Shown here in pieces: positions 44,421 to 54,045 of a stretch of DNA of 64,000 nt. The notes under the pieces were generated by a model, which searched no databases, was not told the origin of the DNA, and saw nothing but the letters and a program-made list of their open reading frames with translations. Location of the stretch: NCBI GenBank assembly GCA_947502815.1, contig CANNBH010000001.1, positions 930,001 through 994,000 on the forward strand, given 5' to 3'. Position 1 is the first letter of the stretch. Each line of letters begins with the position of its first letter. Source of the DNA: an uncultured Erythrobacter sp. GTDB taxonomy: Bacteria; Pseudomonadota; Alphaproteobacteria; Sphingomonadales; Sphingomonadaceae. A program made the position numbers and the translations under genes.

Positions 44421-44453
44421 AGGGAGGCGGCCGCAAAGTGCGCCCGCCTCCCT
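44421..44453 (-). terminator. Hairpin between beta-helix lipoprotein and TonB receptor genes
   Basis: AGGGAGGCGG pairs with CCGCCTCCCT over 10 bp. On the minus strand it follows the lipoprotein stop by about 18 bases, and a mixed T-rich stretch comes after it. It could be a terminator or attenuator that makes the downstream receptor less expressed than the lipoprotein. Confidence 0.65.
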
Positions 44454-44470
44454 CAATCCACGAAGTGGGA

Positions 44471-46027
44471 TCAGTAGACGGGCAGCGAGGTGCAGGAGCC
44501 GTTGGCACTGCCAAAGTCGAGGATCGATGAGTTACACGTCCAATCGCCGAAACTGTCAGACACTGTGTCATCTTCCGCGCCGATAAAGCCGATGTTGCTG
44601 AAGAATGACGAACGTGCCGTGGCGTCAAATGGTGTCACCGCGTTTTCGTTGGCGCCGTTTACGAATGACGAAGTCAGCGTGAGCATTGCCATCAAGTTGT
44701 TGTTGGTGCCCGCATCGACAACCGCTTGTACGGCTGCGTCCGAAGGACCGGAGCCGCGCACTGGGCGATTAACGCCGTCACAAACAACAGAGTCCACACC
44801 AACGATTGCGTCCAAAGTGATCTCTTCGTCGATCCGGATGCAGACATCATCGGCGGTGTCCACATCGATAACCGTGTTGGTTAGGCCAATTGCCGCACCG
44901 CCACGCGCACGAACCGCTTGGCCCGATGCAGAGGAGCGTTGCAAGAATGTGGCGTTGTTGATTTGAAGCACTGTTTGCGGAAGCGCGGTTCCCGGTGTGC
45001 CCTGTTCGCCTCCTGGCGAATCCAATTCGATGATGCTGTCACCGGTGCTGGTGCGCTGTGCCACCACAACGGTTTCAACATTGGCTTGTGCGCCCGTGTC
45101 CACGTCCAACGAATCGTCCGATGCACCGATCACAGCCAAGTTTTTGACGTTCACGGACCCGCCAAAGAATTCGACACCATCATCCGAGCTATTGAAGGAC
45201 ATCAGATTGTTGATGACTGTGCCCGATCCAATGCCGCCCGTGGTCAGCGATTGCAGTTCGTTCGATTGCTGCAGCTCAAAACCGGAGAATCGGATTTGGT
45301 TGAATGTGAAGGAGCCCGAAGAATCGGCCGAGTCTGCGCCGCCAAATGGTGTCACAACAGACGTGCCTTCCAGCTGCTGCTGACATGTTGGGTTCGCGTT
45401 GGGTGCCGCCGCGGTGTTGAATGTGCCGTCAGAACAATCCGAAACCGGCGCGCGGCCCAATAGGACAACGCCGCCCCATTGTGCGTCGCTGGCGTCGCTT
45501 GCAAGGCCGAGGACGTTATCGCGGCTGGTCCAGATGATTGGCATCGTCTCTGTGCCATCGGCTTCGATTGTGTTGCCGCGGTTGACAACGAAGAACGATT
45601 CGCCCTGGGCGAACAAGATCACGCCCGGGTCAATCGAAAGGTTAACGTCCGAACCGGTGCTGGCGAAACCTTGATCAGTGCCGACATTCACGCGGCCTGT
45701 GATTTGGTAAAGCAGACCAGAAACAAACGGCAGATTATCGTCGACGTCAAACGTCGTTGGCAATTCGCAAACGCGGTAATCGCCGGTTGGTGTGCCGTCG
45801 ATTGTGCCCAGATCGTTGAGCCCGCCTGTCGACGCGATTGTGGGGCACCCTGCCGCCGCTGTGACTGTCGCGCCGCCCGTTGCGGTTGGCGTTGGTGTCG
45901 GGGTTGGCGTTGGGTTGTTTATGATAATGTCGCCGCTTGTGCCCGGCGATACGATTTCATCAGCGCCGCAGCCAGCAAGAGCAACGATGCTAGCGCTTAA
46001 AATAAGAGTGCGTTGGATGTTTGTCAC
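44471..46027 (-). CDS. Surface lipoprotein with beta-helix domain
   Basis: The product has 518 residues from a GTG at 46027. A lipobox (ASIVALAGC, Cys20) is followed by a Pro-Thr repeat linker (PTPTPTPTPT). The rest is rich in Asn, Gly and hydrophobic turns of the right-handed parallel beta-helix type (TVINNLMSFNSSDDGVEFFG, VNVKNLAVIGASDDSLDVDT). No catalytic residues were recognised. Together with the TonB receptor downstream it forms a pair often seen in sphingomonads and Caulobacter relatives, where the lipoprotein is thought to sit on the cell surface. The function (substrate capture or hydrolysis) is unknown. The upstream gap carries PhoB-like repeats. Confidence 0.7.
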   Translation of the reverse strand: MTNIQRTLILSASIVALAGCGADEIVSPGTSGDIIINNPTPTPTPTPTATGGATVTAAAGCPTIASTGGLNDLGTIDGTPTGDYRVCELPTTFDVDDNLPFVSGLLYQITGRVNVGTDQGFASTGSDVNLSIDPGVILFAQGESFFVVNRGNTIEADGTETMPIIWTSRDNVLGLASDASDAQWGGVVLLGRAPVSDCSDGTFNTAAAPNANPTCQQQLEGTSVVTPFGGADSADSSGSFTFNQIRFSGFELQQSNELQSLTTGGIGSGTVINNLMSFNSSDDGVEFFGGSVNVKNLAVIGASDDSLDVDTGAQANVETVVVAQRTSTGDSIIELDSPGGEQGTPGTALPQTVLQINNATFLQRSSASGQAVRARGGAAIGLTNTVIDVDTADDVCIRIDEEITLDAIVGVDSVVCDGVNRPVRGSGPSDAAVQAVVDAGTNNNLMAMLTLTSSFVNGANENAVTPFDATARSSFFSNIGFIGAEDDTVSDSFGDWTCNSSILDFGSANGSCTSLPVY

Positions 46028-46345
46028 AGCGAGTGGTCCCCTAAAAAACCTGAGAATCGGTTGATCGCGATTTGATTCGCCCAGCTGCGCTAGGGTCGCT
46101 GTGTGACAGAATTTTTGCTGCGATACGTTTTGTGGGACACCTTTGTCATATGACCAAAATATGACGATCAACCTTCCAATTGATGACCGATTTGTCATAA
46201 TTCGCACTCTAAAAACTGGGTGCAAATATCTATAAAAAAAGGAAAAAATGACAATTAAGTCATTAATGTGACAAATGTGACGTTTGTGTTGCAAAATGAT
46301 GAAATGTGATCCATCTTGGCATTCTAATTCTGGGAGGGCACAAAC
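46028..46345. promoter_or_regulatory. Bidirectional regulatory region with PhoB-box-like repeats
   Basis: This A/T-rich 318-bp gap separates the minus-strand lipoprotein/TonB pair from the TPR gene. It contains many GTCA/TGAC elements. On the minus strand at 46167-46150 the sequence GTCATATTTTGGTCAT has two GTCAT half-sites 11 bases apart, matching the layout of a Pho box. Others are TTTGTCATA at 46142-46150 and 46191-46199, and TGTGACAAATGTGACG at 46267-46282. I infer control by PhoB in both directions. Confidence 0.55.
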
Positions 46346-46768
46346 ATGACTTTGCCGATCAAAACACCGATAGCACTGACCGCTCTGTTCGCGGCGACCG
46401 CCGCTTTTGCTCAACCGGTCGAAGTCGCTGCAAGCGAGCCTACAGACGAGGGTCTGGCCGCTGTGTCATTGTTGGCAGGCGAGAGCGTTCGCGCCATCGC
46501 AATGCTGCAATCTGAGCTGGAACAATATCCCAATGATCCGGCTCTGCTGATTAACCTCGGCATCGCCTATGCGCAGGCGGGCAACGAAGCCGAAGCGCGC
46601 ACCGCTTTTCGCGCTGCGATAGCCGTCCGCGACAGTCTTGATCTTGAAACTGCTGATGGCACAACGACTGAATCCCGCCTTCTTGCGCGACGGGCAATCG
46701 CAATGTTGAATCGCGGCGAATTTCGTTCCGGTCAGAGGCGCAGCGGCCAATTCACGCTTAACGACTAA
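46346..46768 (+). CDS. Small periplasmic TPR protein
   Basis: The 140-residue protein has a clear signal peptide (LTALFAATAAFAQ) and about two tetratricopeptide repeats (LQSELEQYPNDPALLINLGI, then AYAQAGNEAEARTAFRAAIA). TPRs mediate protein contacts; no enzyme motif is present. A GGGAGGG ribosome-binding site precedes the ATG. It is divergent from the beta-helix lipoprotein gene and shares its PhoB-like region, so the three are likely expressed together. Its partner is unknown. Confidence 0.75.
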   Translation: MTLPIKTPIALTALFAATAAFAQPVEVAASEPTDEGLAAVSLLAGESVRAIAMLQSELEQYPNDPALLINLGIAYAQAGNEAEARTAFRAAIAVRDSLDLETADGTTTESRLLARRAIAMLNRGEFRSGQRRSGQFTLND

Positions 46769-46918
46769 TGATCGTTGTTGGTGTCATGCGGTTCTGCATT
46801 GCGTTGCCGTTCACCTCTTAGCCTCTTGGTTGAGAAGCGTTCATGCGCCCAAGCAAATCGTGCCTGTAACTTCGGTGTCATTTACGGTAGACAATAGAGA
46901 ACTTCTGGAGGGCCCGGA

Positions 46919-47569
46919 ATGATTCTCGCCGTCGCGAGCCGCTATTGCAGTTGCTACCTTGTCTGCGCATTCGCATTGGGCGCTCAAATCGCCCATGCCG
47001 ATGTTATGGAGGTGGACGAAACCGGTGCCCGTTGGGTCGCTGGGGGGGCAACCGCGCTGGTCGGAGACGCAGAGCCCTCTGGCGAGACCGTTGATCTTAG
47101 TGCGATGGTCATTCCCAATACAATGGTCAGCGACACCCAAGCACACTCGGCAAATATCCCGCCGCAATATGTCGTCAAAATCCACGAATTGGCTCAACGG
47201 TTTGACCTCAGCCCCAGTTTGCTTGAGGCGGTGGTCTGGCAAGAAAGCCGATGGCGCGAAAATGCCGTATCGCATGCAGGCGCGCGGGGCCTTGCCCAAT
47301 TGATGCCCGGAACGGCCGAATATTTGGGCGTCGATCCCGATGATCCGATGCAAAATTTAGAAGGCGGCGCGCGATATTTGCGCGAACAGCTCGACCGGTT
47401 TGACGGTGATCTGGAAAAGGCATTGGCTGCCTACAATGCCGGTCCTGGCAGAGTGATCCGCGCCAATGGCATCCCGAACATTCGCGAAACGAAAGCGTAT
47501 GTCGCGGCAATTATGGGGCGGCTGGCCAATTATTCTCGCCCTGACGCTCCCACTGCGACCGCGCAGTGA
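46919..47569 (+). CDS. virB1: VirB1-like lytic transglycosylase
   Basis: The 216-residue product has a signal peptide (CAFALGAQIAHAD) and an SLT domain. The catalytic Glu is in LLEAVVWQESRWRENAVS, followed by GARGLAQLMPGTA and LAAYNAGPGRV. It cuts peptidoglycan to let the secretion channel pass. It is the first gene of a type IV secretion cluster. Confidence 0.9.
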   Translation: MILAVASRYCSCYLVCAFALGAQIAHADVMEVDETGARWVAGGATALVGDAEPSGETVDLSAMVIPNTMVSDTQAHSANIPPQYVVKIHELAQRFDLSPSLLEAVVWQESRWRENAVSHAGARGLAQLMPGTAEYLGVDPDDPMQNLEGGARYLREQLDRFDGDLEKALAAYNAGPGRVIRANGIPNIRETKAYVAAIMGRLANYSRPDAPTATAQ

Positions 47570-47640
47570 TGGTGATGGTAGCGCCATATTGTATTCAGGC
47601 CTGATCAACAGGCAATCTTTAGAGGACTCAGAAATCCATT

Positions 47641-47958
47641 ATGATATCGACACTTCGCCTTCCAACTTTTCTTGCCGCAGCAATGACCGCGCTGTTCCTG
47701 CCGTTTGCGGCTATGGCGCAAACCAATCCGCAGGCGGGTGGTTCGACCGGTGCTGATCCGATCACCAGCGCGCTGCAATGGATGCAGAGCATTCTGCTGG
47801 GCCCAATCGCGACCAGTCTGGCTGTGATGGCGATTGCAGGGGTCGGGTTTATGATGCTGACCGGACGAATGAACTGGCGATATGGCGGCACTGTTATTGT
47901 AGGCGTTTTCATCATCTTTGGCGCGCCGCGACTGGTCGCCTCGATAAGCGGGTTTTGA
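47641..47958 (+). CDS. virB2: VirB2/TrbC-family pilin-like protein
   Basis: The 105-residue protein has a long signal peptide (ending PFAAMAQ) and two hydrophobic helices separated by a short polar loop (LAVMAIAGVGFMMLTGRMNW, then YGGTVIVGVFIIFGA). This is the architecture of VirB2/TrbC pilin subunits. It is 71 bp after virB1 and 9 bp before virB3. Confidence 0.85.
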   Translation: MISTLRLPTFLAAAMTALFLPFAAMAQTNPQAGGSTGADPITSALQWMQSILLGPIATSLAVMAIAGVGFMMLTGRMNWRYGGTVIVGVFIIFGAPRLVASISGF

Positions 47959-47967
47959 TCGCGCGCA

Positions 47968-48252
47968 ATGACTGATCTGGTTCGCCATCCGGTTTATCGC
48001 ACATTGACCCGGCCTCAGATGTTTCTGGGGGTCACGATGAATTTCTTCATCATCAATTTCATGGTGACGACGATTGCGTTCCTGATTTTGGAAAGTCTTT
48101 TGATGATTTTGGTGCCTTTTGTGATGCACATCATCGGCTATTTTGCGAGCCTGCGGGAACCGCGCATTTTCGATCTCTGGATTACGAAGGTTTCAAAGTG
48201 CCCGCGTGTTCCGAATTATCGGCGGTGGAGCTGCAATTCTTACGCGCCGTGA
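47968..48252 (+). CDS. virB3: VirB3/TrbD-family inner-membrane protein
   Basis: The product has 94 residues. The N-terminus LVRHPVYRTLTRPQMFLGV is the VirB3 signature, followed by two membrane helices. VirB3 assembles with the VirB4 ATPase, whose gene follows after 47 bp. Confidence 0.85.
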   Translation: MTDLVRHPVYRTLTRPQMFLGVTMNFFIINFMVTTIAFLILESLLMILVPFVMHIIGYFASLREPRIFDLWITKVSKCPRVPNYRRWSCNSYAP

Positions 48253-48299
48253 GGCGCCGGTGGATAGCGTTTAAAGTGGCCTCATAAGGAGGGCCGGAT

Positions 48300-50771
48300 A
48301 TGGCGAATTGGATCGGACCTGCATCGTGGAGCGCGAAGGAAGCGCGCGTTGGCGACCGGCTGCCTTATGAACGGTTGATCGATGAGAACACAGTTTTGCT
48401 GCGCGATGGATCGGTGATGAGCGCGATCCAAGTTCCCGGCTTACTGTTTGAAACCGAAGATTCCGACGCGCTCAACGCGCATGCCGCCACGCGCGAAGTG
48501 GTGCTGCGTTCGACGTTGGACGCCCGTTTTGTCATGTATCACCACGTCGTCCGCCGCCGGGTTGAGGTGGAGCTAGATGCGGAATTCCCCGATGCTTTGT
48601 CCCGCCACATTGATGCGCGCTGGAAAGAACGGCTGGCGGGCGGTTCGCTGTTTATCAACGACCAATTCGTCACGTTGATCCGCCGCCCTGCGCGGGGCAA
48701 GACAGGCCTACCGGAACGAATTTCGAAGTTCTTTTCCCGCCAAGGGCGCGAGGAATTGGAGGCCGATCCTAAAGATATTCGCACGTTGAAGGCCGCGATA
48801 ACCGGCCTTGTGGCGTCTCTGTCTTCGTACGGCGCGGCGGTGTTGGGCGACTATAACGCTCCCGATTCCGGCGGCACCAATTCCGAGATGTTGGAGCTTC
48901 TCTCGGCGCTGTATAACGGCGAAATGCGGCCCGTTCGTCGGCCTGCATCCGACACCGATATTGGCCATATGCTGCCCTATCGCCGCGCAAGTTTTGGGCT
49001 TGATGCGATGGAGTTGCGCGGGTCGGGTGCGCCAGAATTTTCTGCGATCTTGGGTCTGAAAGATTATCCCGAGGCGACATCTCCGGGCCTTCTCGATGGG
49101 CTGCTTCGGCTGCCTTATGAAATGGTCCTCACTGAAAGTTACGCGCCCAATGAGCGCACGACCGCGCGTGAGCGCATAGATTTGGCGCTGCGCCGTTCCC
49201 GTGCCGTTGATGAAGAGGCAGCGGCGGAACGCGCCGATATGATGAATGCACGCGATGCCTTGGGCAACGGCGCGGTTGGCTTTGGTGAGCACCATTTGAC
49301 CGTCCTTGTTCGTGAACGCTCGCTCGACCGGTTGGATGATGCGACAGCGGCTTGCTCCGCCGCCTTGGCGGATACGGGCGCGATTGCGGTGCGCGAAGAT
49401 ACCAATTTGGAACCGTCCTTTTGGGCGCAATTCCCCGGCAATGAGGAATTCGTTGTGCGCCGCGCGCTCATTTCCTCTGCCAATATGGCGAGTTTTGGCA
49501 GCTTCCACGGCTTTGCCTTGGGGCAGGCATCAGGCAACCATTGGGGCGAAGCGGTGACACTGTTGGAAACAACCAGCGCCACTCCGTTCTTCTTCAATTT
49601 TCACCACGGCGATCTCGGCAATTTCTCTGTCATCGGTCCTTCGGGTTCGGGCAAGACTGTGGTGATGAATTTCCTCGCGGCGCAGGCGCAAAAGTTCAAA
49701 CCGCGCACCATCCTGTTTGACAAGGATCGCGGGGCGGAGCTGTTTATTCGCGGCATTGGCGGACGCTATGACCGGATCAATCCGGGCGAGCCTACTGGCT
49801 TCAATCCGCTGGCCTTGCCTGACACGCCCAGCAATCGGGCCTTTCTGCGCGATTGGCTCGGTGTGCTGCTGGCCGCTGATGGGCCAGAGGAGTTTGCGAG
49901 CATCAGCGCGGCGGTGGATGCGGCCTATGCCAATGATGCAGGTCTGCGCCGGTTGCGCCATTTCAAAGAATTGCTCGCTGGTGCGCGCCGTCCCGAACCC
50001 GGCGATTTGGCGGATCGGCTGGCGGCATGGATTGGCGGAGGCTCTAACAGCAGCTCAGGCGAAGGCGGTGAGCACGCTTGGTTGTTTGACAACGAGCACG
50101 ATGCGCTCGACCTCGATAGGCGCGTGCTCGGCTTTGACATGACGCAATTGCTGGAAAACCCTCGGCTGCGCACGCCAACGATGATGTATCTGTTCCACCG
50201 TATTGATGAACGTCTCGACGGTGAGCCGACGATGATTTTGATCGATGAAGGGTGGAAAGCGCTGGACGATGAGGTGTTTGCCGCGCGTATTCGCGATTGG
50301 TTGAAAACGCTGCGTAAGCGCAACGCATTGGTCGGCTTTGCAACGCAATCGGCTCGTGACGCCTTAGAAAGCCGCATTTCCACCGCTTTGGTGGAGCAGA
50401 CCGCGACCATGGTCTTTATGCCCAACAGCCGCGCTCGGGCCGAAGATTACTGCGATGGTTTTGGCCTTACAGAGCATGAGCTTGCGCTGATCCGATCATT
50501 GCCGGCGCATTCACGGTGCTTCCTTGTGCGGCAGCCCGATGCAAGTGTGGTGGTGCGGCTTGATCTGTCGGGTGCACCAGAGGTCTTAACCGTATTGTCT
50601 GGACGAGAGGCATCGGTCCGCAGGCTTGATCTTTTGCGTGAAGCGGTCGGAGATGAGCCAAACGCTTGGTACCCGGCGCTTACCAACCGCGCATGGCCTG
50701 ACACGGTTGGCCCAGATGGCGTCAGTCAGACCGATGAAAACGGCGTCCCAGTCTGGCAGGCGGCGGAATGA
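48300..50771 (+). CDS. virB4: VirB4 ATPase of the type IV secretion system
   Basis: The 823-residue protein has an N-terminal CagE/TrbE domain and a C-terminal ATPase. Walker A is VIGPSGSGKTVVMNFLAAQ and Walker B is TMILIDEGWKALDD, followed by VGFATQSARDALES. VirB4 energises pilus assembly and substrate transport at the inner membrane. Start ATG follows AGGAGGG. Overlaps virB6 by four bases (ATGA). Confidence 0.95.
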   Translation: MANWIGPASWSAKEARVGDRLPYERLIDENTVLLRDGSVMSAIQVPGLLFETEDSDALNAHAATREVVLRSTLDARFVMYHHVVRRRVEVELDAEFPDALSRHIDARWKERLAGGSLFINDQFVTLIRRPARGKTGLPERISKFFSRQGREELEADPKDIRTLKAAITGLVASLSSYGAAVLGDYNAPDSGGTNSEMLELLSALYNGEMRPVRRPASDTDIGHMLPYRRASFGLDAMELRGSGAPEFSAILGLKDYPEATSPGLLDGLLRLPYEMVLTESYAPNERTTARERIDLALRRSRAVDEEAAAERADMMNARDALGNGAVGFGEHHLTVLVRERSLDRLDDATAACSAALADTGAIAVREDTNLEPSFWAQFPGNEEFVVRRALISSANMASFGSFHGFALGQASGNHWGEAVTLLETTSATPFFFNFHHGDLGNFSVIGPSGSGKTVVMNFLAAQAQKFKPRTILFDKDRGAELFIRGIGGRYDRINPGEPTGFNPLALPDTPSNRAFLRDWLGVLLAADGPEEFASISAAVDAAYANDAGLRRLRHFKELLAGARRPEPGDLADRLAAWIGGGSNSSSGEGGEHAWLFDNEHDALDLDRRVLGFDMTQLLENPRLRTPTMMYLFHRIDERLDGEPTMILIDEGWKALDDEVFAARIRDWLKTLRKRNALVGFATQSARDALESRISTALVEQTATMVFMPNSRARAEDYCDGFGLTEHELALIRSLPAHSRCFLVRQPDASVVVRLDLSGAPEVLTVLSGREASVRRLDLLREAVGDEPNAWYPALTNRAWPDTVGPDGVSQTDENGVPVWQAAE

Positions 50772-51976
50772 CGACAAGCTGCGACCTTGCCGCCCAAGAC
50801 ATGGGCACCGGTGTCGCCGCCGCTTTAACAGCGGTGGATTGCATCGCCGGTCAGGTCAGCGAGCAGGCGTTTGAGCGCCTGTTTGGCAGCGACGGTCAAT
50901 TGGGCACGGCGCTGATCATCTTGCTCACAATGTATATTGCGTTTTTGGGAATCAGCTTGATGCTGGGCCGGTCGAATCTTTCGATCCGGTCAATGATCCC
51001 GCGCATGATGACGGTTGGGCTTGTGCTGACGTTTGTGACCAGTTTCGTTGCCTATCAAAGCGTCTTTTACAACATTTTCGTGCTCGCTCCGGACTCAATC
51101 GCGGGGCAATTGACCGACAATGATGGCTCAGCCACGGCGACCTTTGCGACAAAGCTCGATATTGTTTTTCTCGCCGTTCAGCAGGCAAGCACGGGGGAAG
51201 AAGACATCAGCCTATTCTCGCCGCCCGGCATGATGTGGGCGGGGGCCATGCTGCTGCTGCTCGGCACAGTGGGCCTTTTGGTGACAGCGCGCATTGGATT
51301 GGCTTTGCTGTTGGCGGTGGGGCCGATTTTTGTTGTTTTGGCGCTGTTTAACGGAACGCGCGGCTTGTTCGTCGGATGGCTCAAAGGTCTTGTCATGCTC
51401 GCCCTTGCGCCTTTGTTTGCGGTGGTCGGCGGATCGATCATGCTGGAAATGGCGGTCCCGATCCTTGCTGCGCTTGTCGCGGTGCCCGGTGAGATCGATC
51501 AGCAGGCTGCTATGGCGTTCTTCGTCGTTGGTTTTGTCCATGTCTTGCTCATGTTGATGGTGCTGAAAGTGGCGTCCAACATGGTCGGCGGATGGACCGT
51601 GTTCGGATTGGCCACCCCCAATGTCGTTGATGAAGCTTCGCCTGAGATAGCCCGTCCCGTCGCCAATGGTGTTCCAGCCGCAGCTCAAGACCGCGCTGCG
51701 CGGATCGCTCCAGCAGCTTCGGCCCCTGCGGGTCAGCGGCGCATAGATGTCGCCGTGCCAGTCACTGCGGCCAATGACACCGGAGCACTGGGGCAGGCCA
51801 CGGTTAGAGAGACCAAAGTTTATGCGACCTCTTCAGCGGGCGGACAGGCTCAACCGCTAAGTTCGGCCACTTCTCGCACACACGGTATCGGAAACCGTTT
51901 CCGCACCGCGCGCGCCAACGCTTCATCCGGCCGGCCGAACAGTGCTGCCGCCCCAAAATCGGAGACTCGTTCATGA
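50768..51976 (+). CDS. virB6: VirB6/TrbL-family polytopic membrane protein
   Basis: The 402-residue protein has a periplasmic start, about six membrane helices (residues 45-275) with the family block LLLAVGPIFVVLALFNGTRG, and a low-complexity Ala/Ser/Pro-rich C-terminal tail of 120 residues. VirB6 lines the inner-membrane part of the channel. It overlaps virB4 and virB9 by four bases each, leaving no room for the virB8 that usually follows. Confidence 0.85.
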   Translation: MTTSCDLAAQDMGTGVAAALTAVDCIAGQVSEQAFERLFGSDGQLGTALIILLTMYIAFLGISLMLGRSNLSIRSMIPRMMTVGLVLTFVTSFVAYQSVFYNIFVLAPDSIAGQLTDNDGSATATFATKLDIVFLAVQQASTGEEDISLFSPPGMMWAGAMLLLLGTVGLLVTARIGLALLLAVGPIFVVLALFNGTRGLFVGWLKGLVMLALAPLFAVVGGSIMLEMAVPILAALVAVPGEIDQQAAMAFFVVGFVHVLLMLMVLKVASNMVGGWTVFGLATPNVVDEASPEIARPVANGVPAAAQDRAARIAPAASAPAGQRRIDVAVPVTAANDTGALGQATVRETKVYATSSAGGQAQPLSSATSRTHGIGNRFRTARANASSGRPNSAAAPKSETRS

Positions 51977-52824
51977 TCCGCGCTCAGCAGCTTAGGTCTG
52001 CCTTCACAGGACTGCTATTACTGGCGTGCGTGCCTGCGGCTGGTTTGGCGCAGGAGGCGAGCGACTCCGTGGAAGAAACTCGCGCCAACGATCCGCGTCT
52101 AGTCACCCAGACCTTTGATGAAAGCCGGGTGTTTACAATCAACGGCCGGGCCCGTGTTCAAACCACGATCAAATTTGCACCGGATGAGGCGATCGAAAAC
52201 GTCGCGGTGGGCGACAGCGCGACATGGCAAATTCAACCCAATCGGGCGCAATCCATTCTGTTCGTCAAGCCACTGGAGGCTTCTGCACGAACCAATATGA
52301 CGGTGGTGACAAGCCGCAGAACGTATCTGTTTGATCTGGTTGCATCGCCGCGCAATGCGCCGATCTATGTGATGCAATTCCGCTATCCCGAATTGGAGGC
52401 CGCTGCTGCAGAGGCGGCTTTGGCGGCGGCAGAAGCTGCAACACAGGAACGAGCCAACGCGATCGAGCTTGCGGCTGCAAATGATCCTTATGCCGTCTCC
52501 GATCCCGCTTCGCTCAATTTTGAATGGGCGGGCGAGGGCAATAGAGAGCTGCTCCCATCGCGCGCCTACGACAATGGTGAGGCAGTGTTTCTAACGTGGC
52601 CAGCGGGCGCTGTGATCCCAGCCATTCTCGTCACGAACGAGGCCGGGGATGAGGGGCCAGTGAATTTCACCGTGCGCGATGAAACCGTGGTGTTGGACAA
52701 TGTTCCAGCTCAGATCATTTTGAGGATTGGCGAGGAACGCGCGGTTCTGATCAACAATGGCCCAGATCCTGCCGCACGGGCGCAAAGCGCACTCGCCGAT
52801 ATTCTGGAGCAGCGCGGATCATGA
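51973..52824 (+). CDS. virB9: VirB9/TrbG-family outer-membrane core protein
   Basis: The 283-residue product has a signal peptide. The N-terminal VirB9 block DPRLVTQTFDESRVFTINGR is followed by an Ala/Glu-rich linker (390-450 bp into the gene) and a C-terminal beta domain with LNFEWAGEGNRELLPSRAYD. The C-terminal domain contacts VirB10 in the outer-membrane ring. The signal contains LLLLAC, which might serve as a weak lipobox and could replace the missing VirB7 lipoprotein; cleavage at LAQE by signal peptidase I is equally possible. Confidence 0.85.
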   Translation: MIRAQQLRSAFTGLLLLACVPAAGLAQEASDSVEETRANDPRLVTQTFDESRVFTINGRARVQTTIKFAPDEAIENVAVGDSATWQIQPNRAQSILFVKPLEASARTNMTVVTSRRTYLFDLVASPRNAPIYVMQFRYPELEAAAAEAALAAAEAATQERANAIELAAANDPYAVSDPASLNFEWAGEGNRELLPSRAYDNGEAVFLTWPAGAVIPAILVTNEAGDEGPVNFTVRDETVVLDNVPAQIILRIGEERAVLINNGPDPAARAQSALADILEQRGS

Positions 52825-52861
52825 TGGCTACCCACAAATTTTCCGATCAGGAGACACTCTG

Positions 52862-54028
52862 ATGCGACTGGCAATGCGACTTCCCCCGAAAAAGGGCGAT
52901 CACACAGGCAACGGGAACGATCCGCGAAGTGAAGACCTGAGCAGTGTGGACCCGCGCGAAGTCGAAAGCGCGGAGATCATCGATCTTGCAAGCCGCAACG
53001 GCTTCTCTTCGGTTGTTGAGCGCAAATCCAAGACCGAGGGTCTCGGCCTTGCTGCAGGCGTTGCGTTTGTCGGATTGCTCGGCGCAGTTTCGTTTTGGGC
53101 AATGAATGCCGCGCAGGAAACACCGCAGGCCGCGCAATCTGCCGGTGAATCACAGGCGGCCGCGCAAGCGTCCGCCGAACCCGCTGAGGTCGATGCGCCT
53201 AGGCCAACGGTTCCGCCGCCGGCTGTGCGCCCAGATCCTGCGCCCGCGCCGGTTCTTGCCAATCCACCGCGCTCCAATCAAGCTGCTGCCAATCCTTATG
53301 CATCGCCAGCTCTGATCGCTGATTTTAGCGCCGCTGCGCAAAATGCTCGCGCTGCCGAGGCGGCTCCGGGTGCAGTTCAGGCGGGCGGCGCAGTTGCTGG
53401 CGATTCTTCTGGAGCAAGCGGAGCCGCAGCGGCTTTTGCCAGCCGTCTTGGCGGTGTCGGCGGTGCTCCTGCACAGGCGCGCGCGATGACGAACCCGGCC
53501 ACCACCGTGACAGAGGGCACGATGATCCCTGCCATTTTGGAAACGGCGATCAACACTGATGTGCCGGGATATGTGCGCGCTGTGGTTAGCCAGGATGTGC
53601 GCAGTTTCGATGGGACACGGGTCCTAATCCCGCGCTCATCCCGATTGATCGGGCAATATCAATCGGGCGTCCAGCAAGGGCAAAAAAGGGCCTATGTCAT
53701 TTGGACCCGGTTGATCCGCCCTGACGGCGCGTCGGTCAATATAGCCTCTCCGGCGGTTGCATTTGATGGGACCACCGGTTTGCCAGGCGAGGTGGATAAC
53801 CACTTCTTCCGCCGTTTTGGATCGTCGATGCTGCTGTCAGTTATTGGCGGTCTTGGCGCGATTGCATCGGGCGGCACATCGGTTGTGCTGGGCGGAGCAG
53901 GGCAAAGCGCCGCCGGTATCGCGGCGCAGCAAGACGGCCAAATCGGCCCCACAATCCGGGTTTCCATGGGTGAGCCGTTGCGTGTCATTGTGGCGCGCGA
54001 TCTCGATTTCAGCACGGTTTCACAATAA
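52862..54028 (+). CDS. virB10: VirB10/TrbI-family channel protein
   Basis: The 388-residue protein starts at ATG 52862 after an AGGAG site. One inner-membrane helix (about residues 60-80) is followed by a long Pro/Ala-rich linker. The C-terminal TrbI domain (VTEGTMIPAILETAINTDVP, YQSGVQQGQKRAYVIWTRLI, VIGGLGAIASGG) has a small antenna that crosses the outer membrane. It spans the envelope and couples the ATPases to the outer ring. Confidence 0.9.
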   Translation: MRLAMRLPPKKGDHTGNGNDPRSEDLSSVDPREVESAEIIDLASRNGFSSVVERKSKTEGLGLAAGVAFVGLLGAVSFWAMNAAQETPQAAQSAGESQAAAQASAEPAEVDAPRPTVPPPAVRPDPAPAPVLANPPRSNQAAANPYASPALIADFSAAAQNARAAEAAPGAVQAGGAVAGDSSGASGAAAAFASRLGGVGGAPAQARAMTNPATTVTEGTMIPAILETAINTDVPGYVRAVVSQDVRSFDGTRVLIPRSSRLIGQYQSGVQQGQKRAYVIWTRLIRPDGASVNIASPAVAFDGTTGLPGEVDNHFFRRFGSSMLLSVIGGLGAIASGGTSVVLGGAGQSAAGIAAQQDGQIGPTIRVSMGEPLRVIVARDLDFSTVSQ

Positions 54029-54045
54029 GGCGGCGCAGCGAAACA

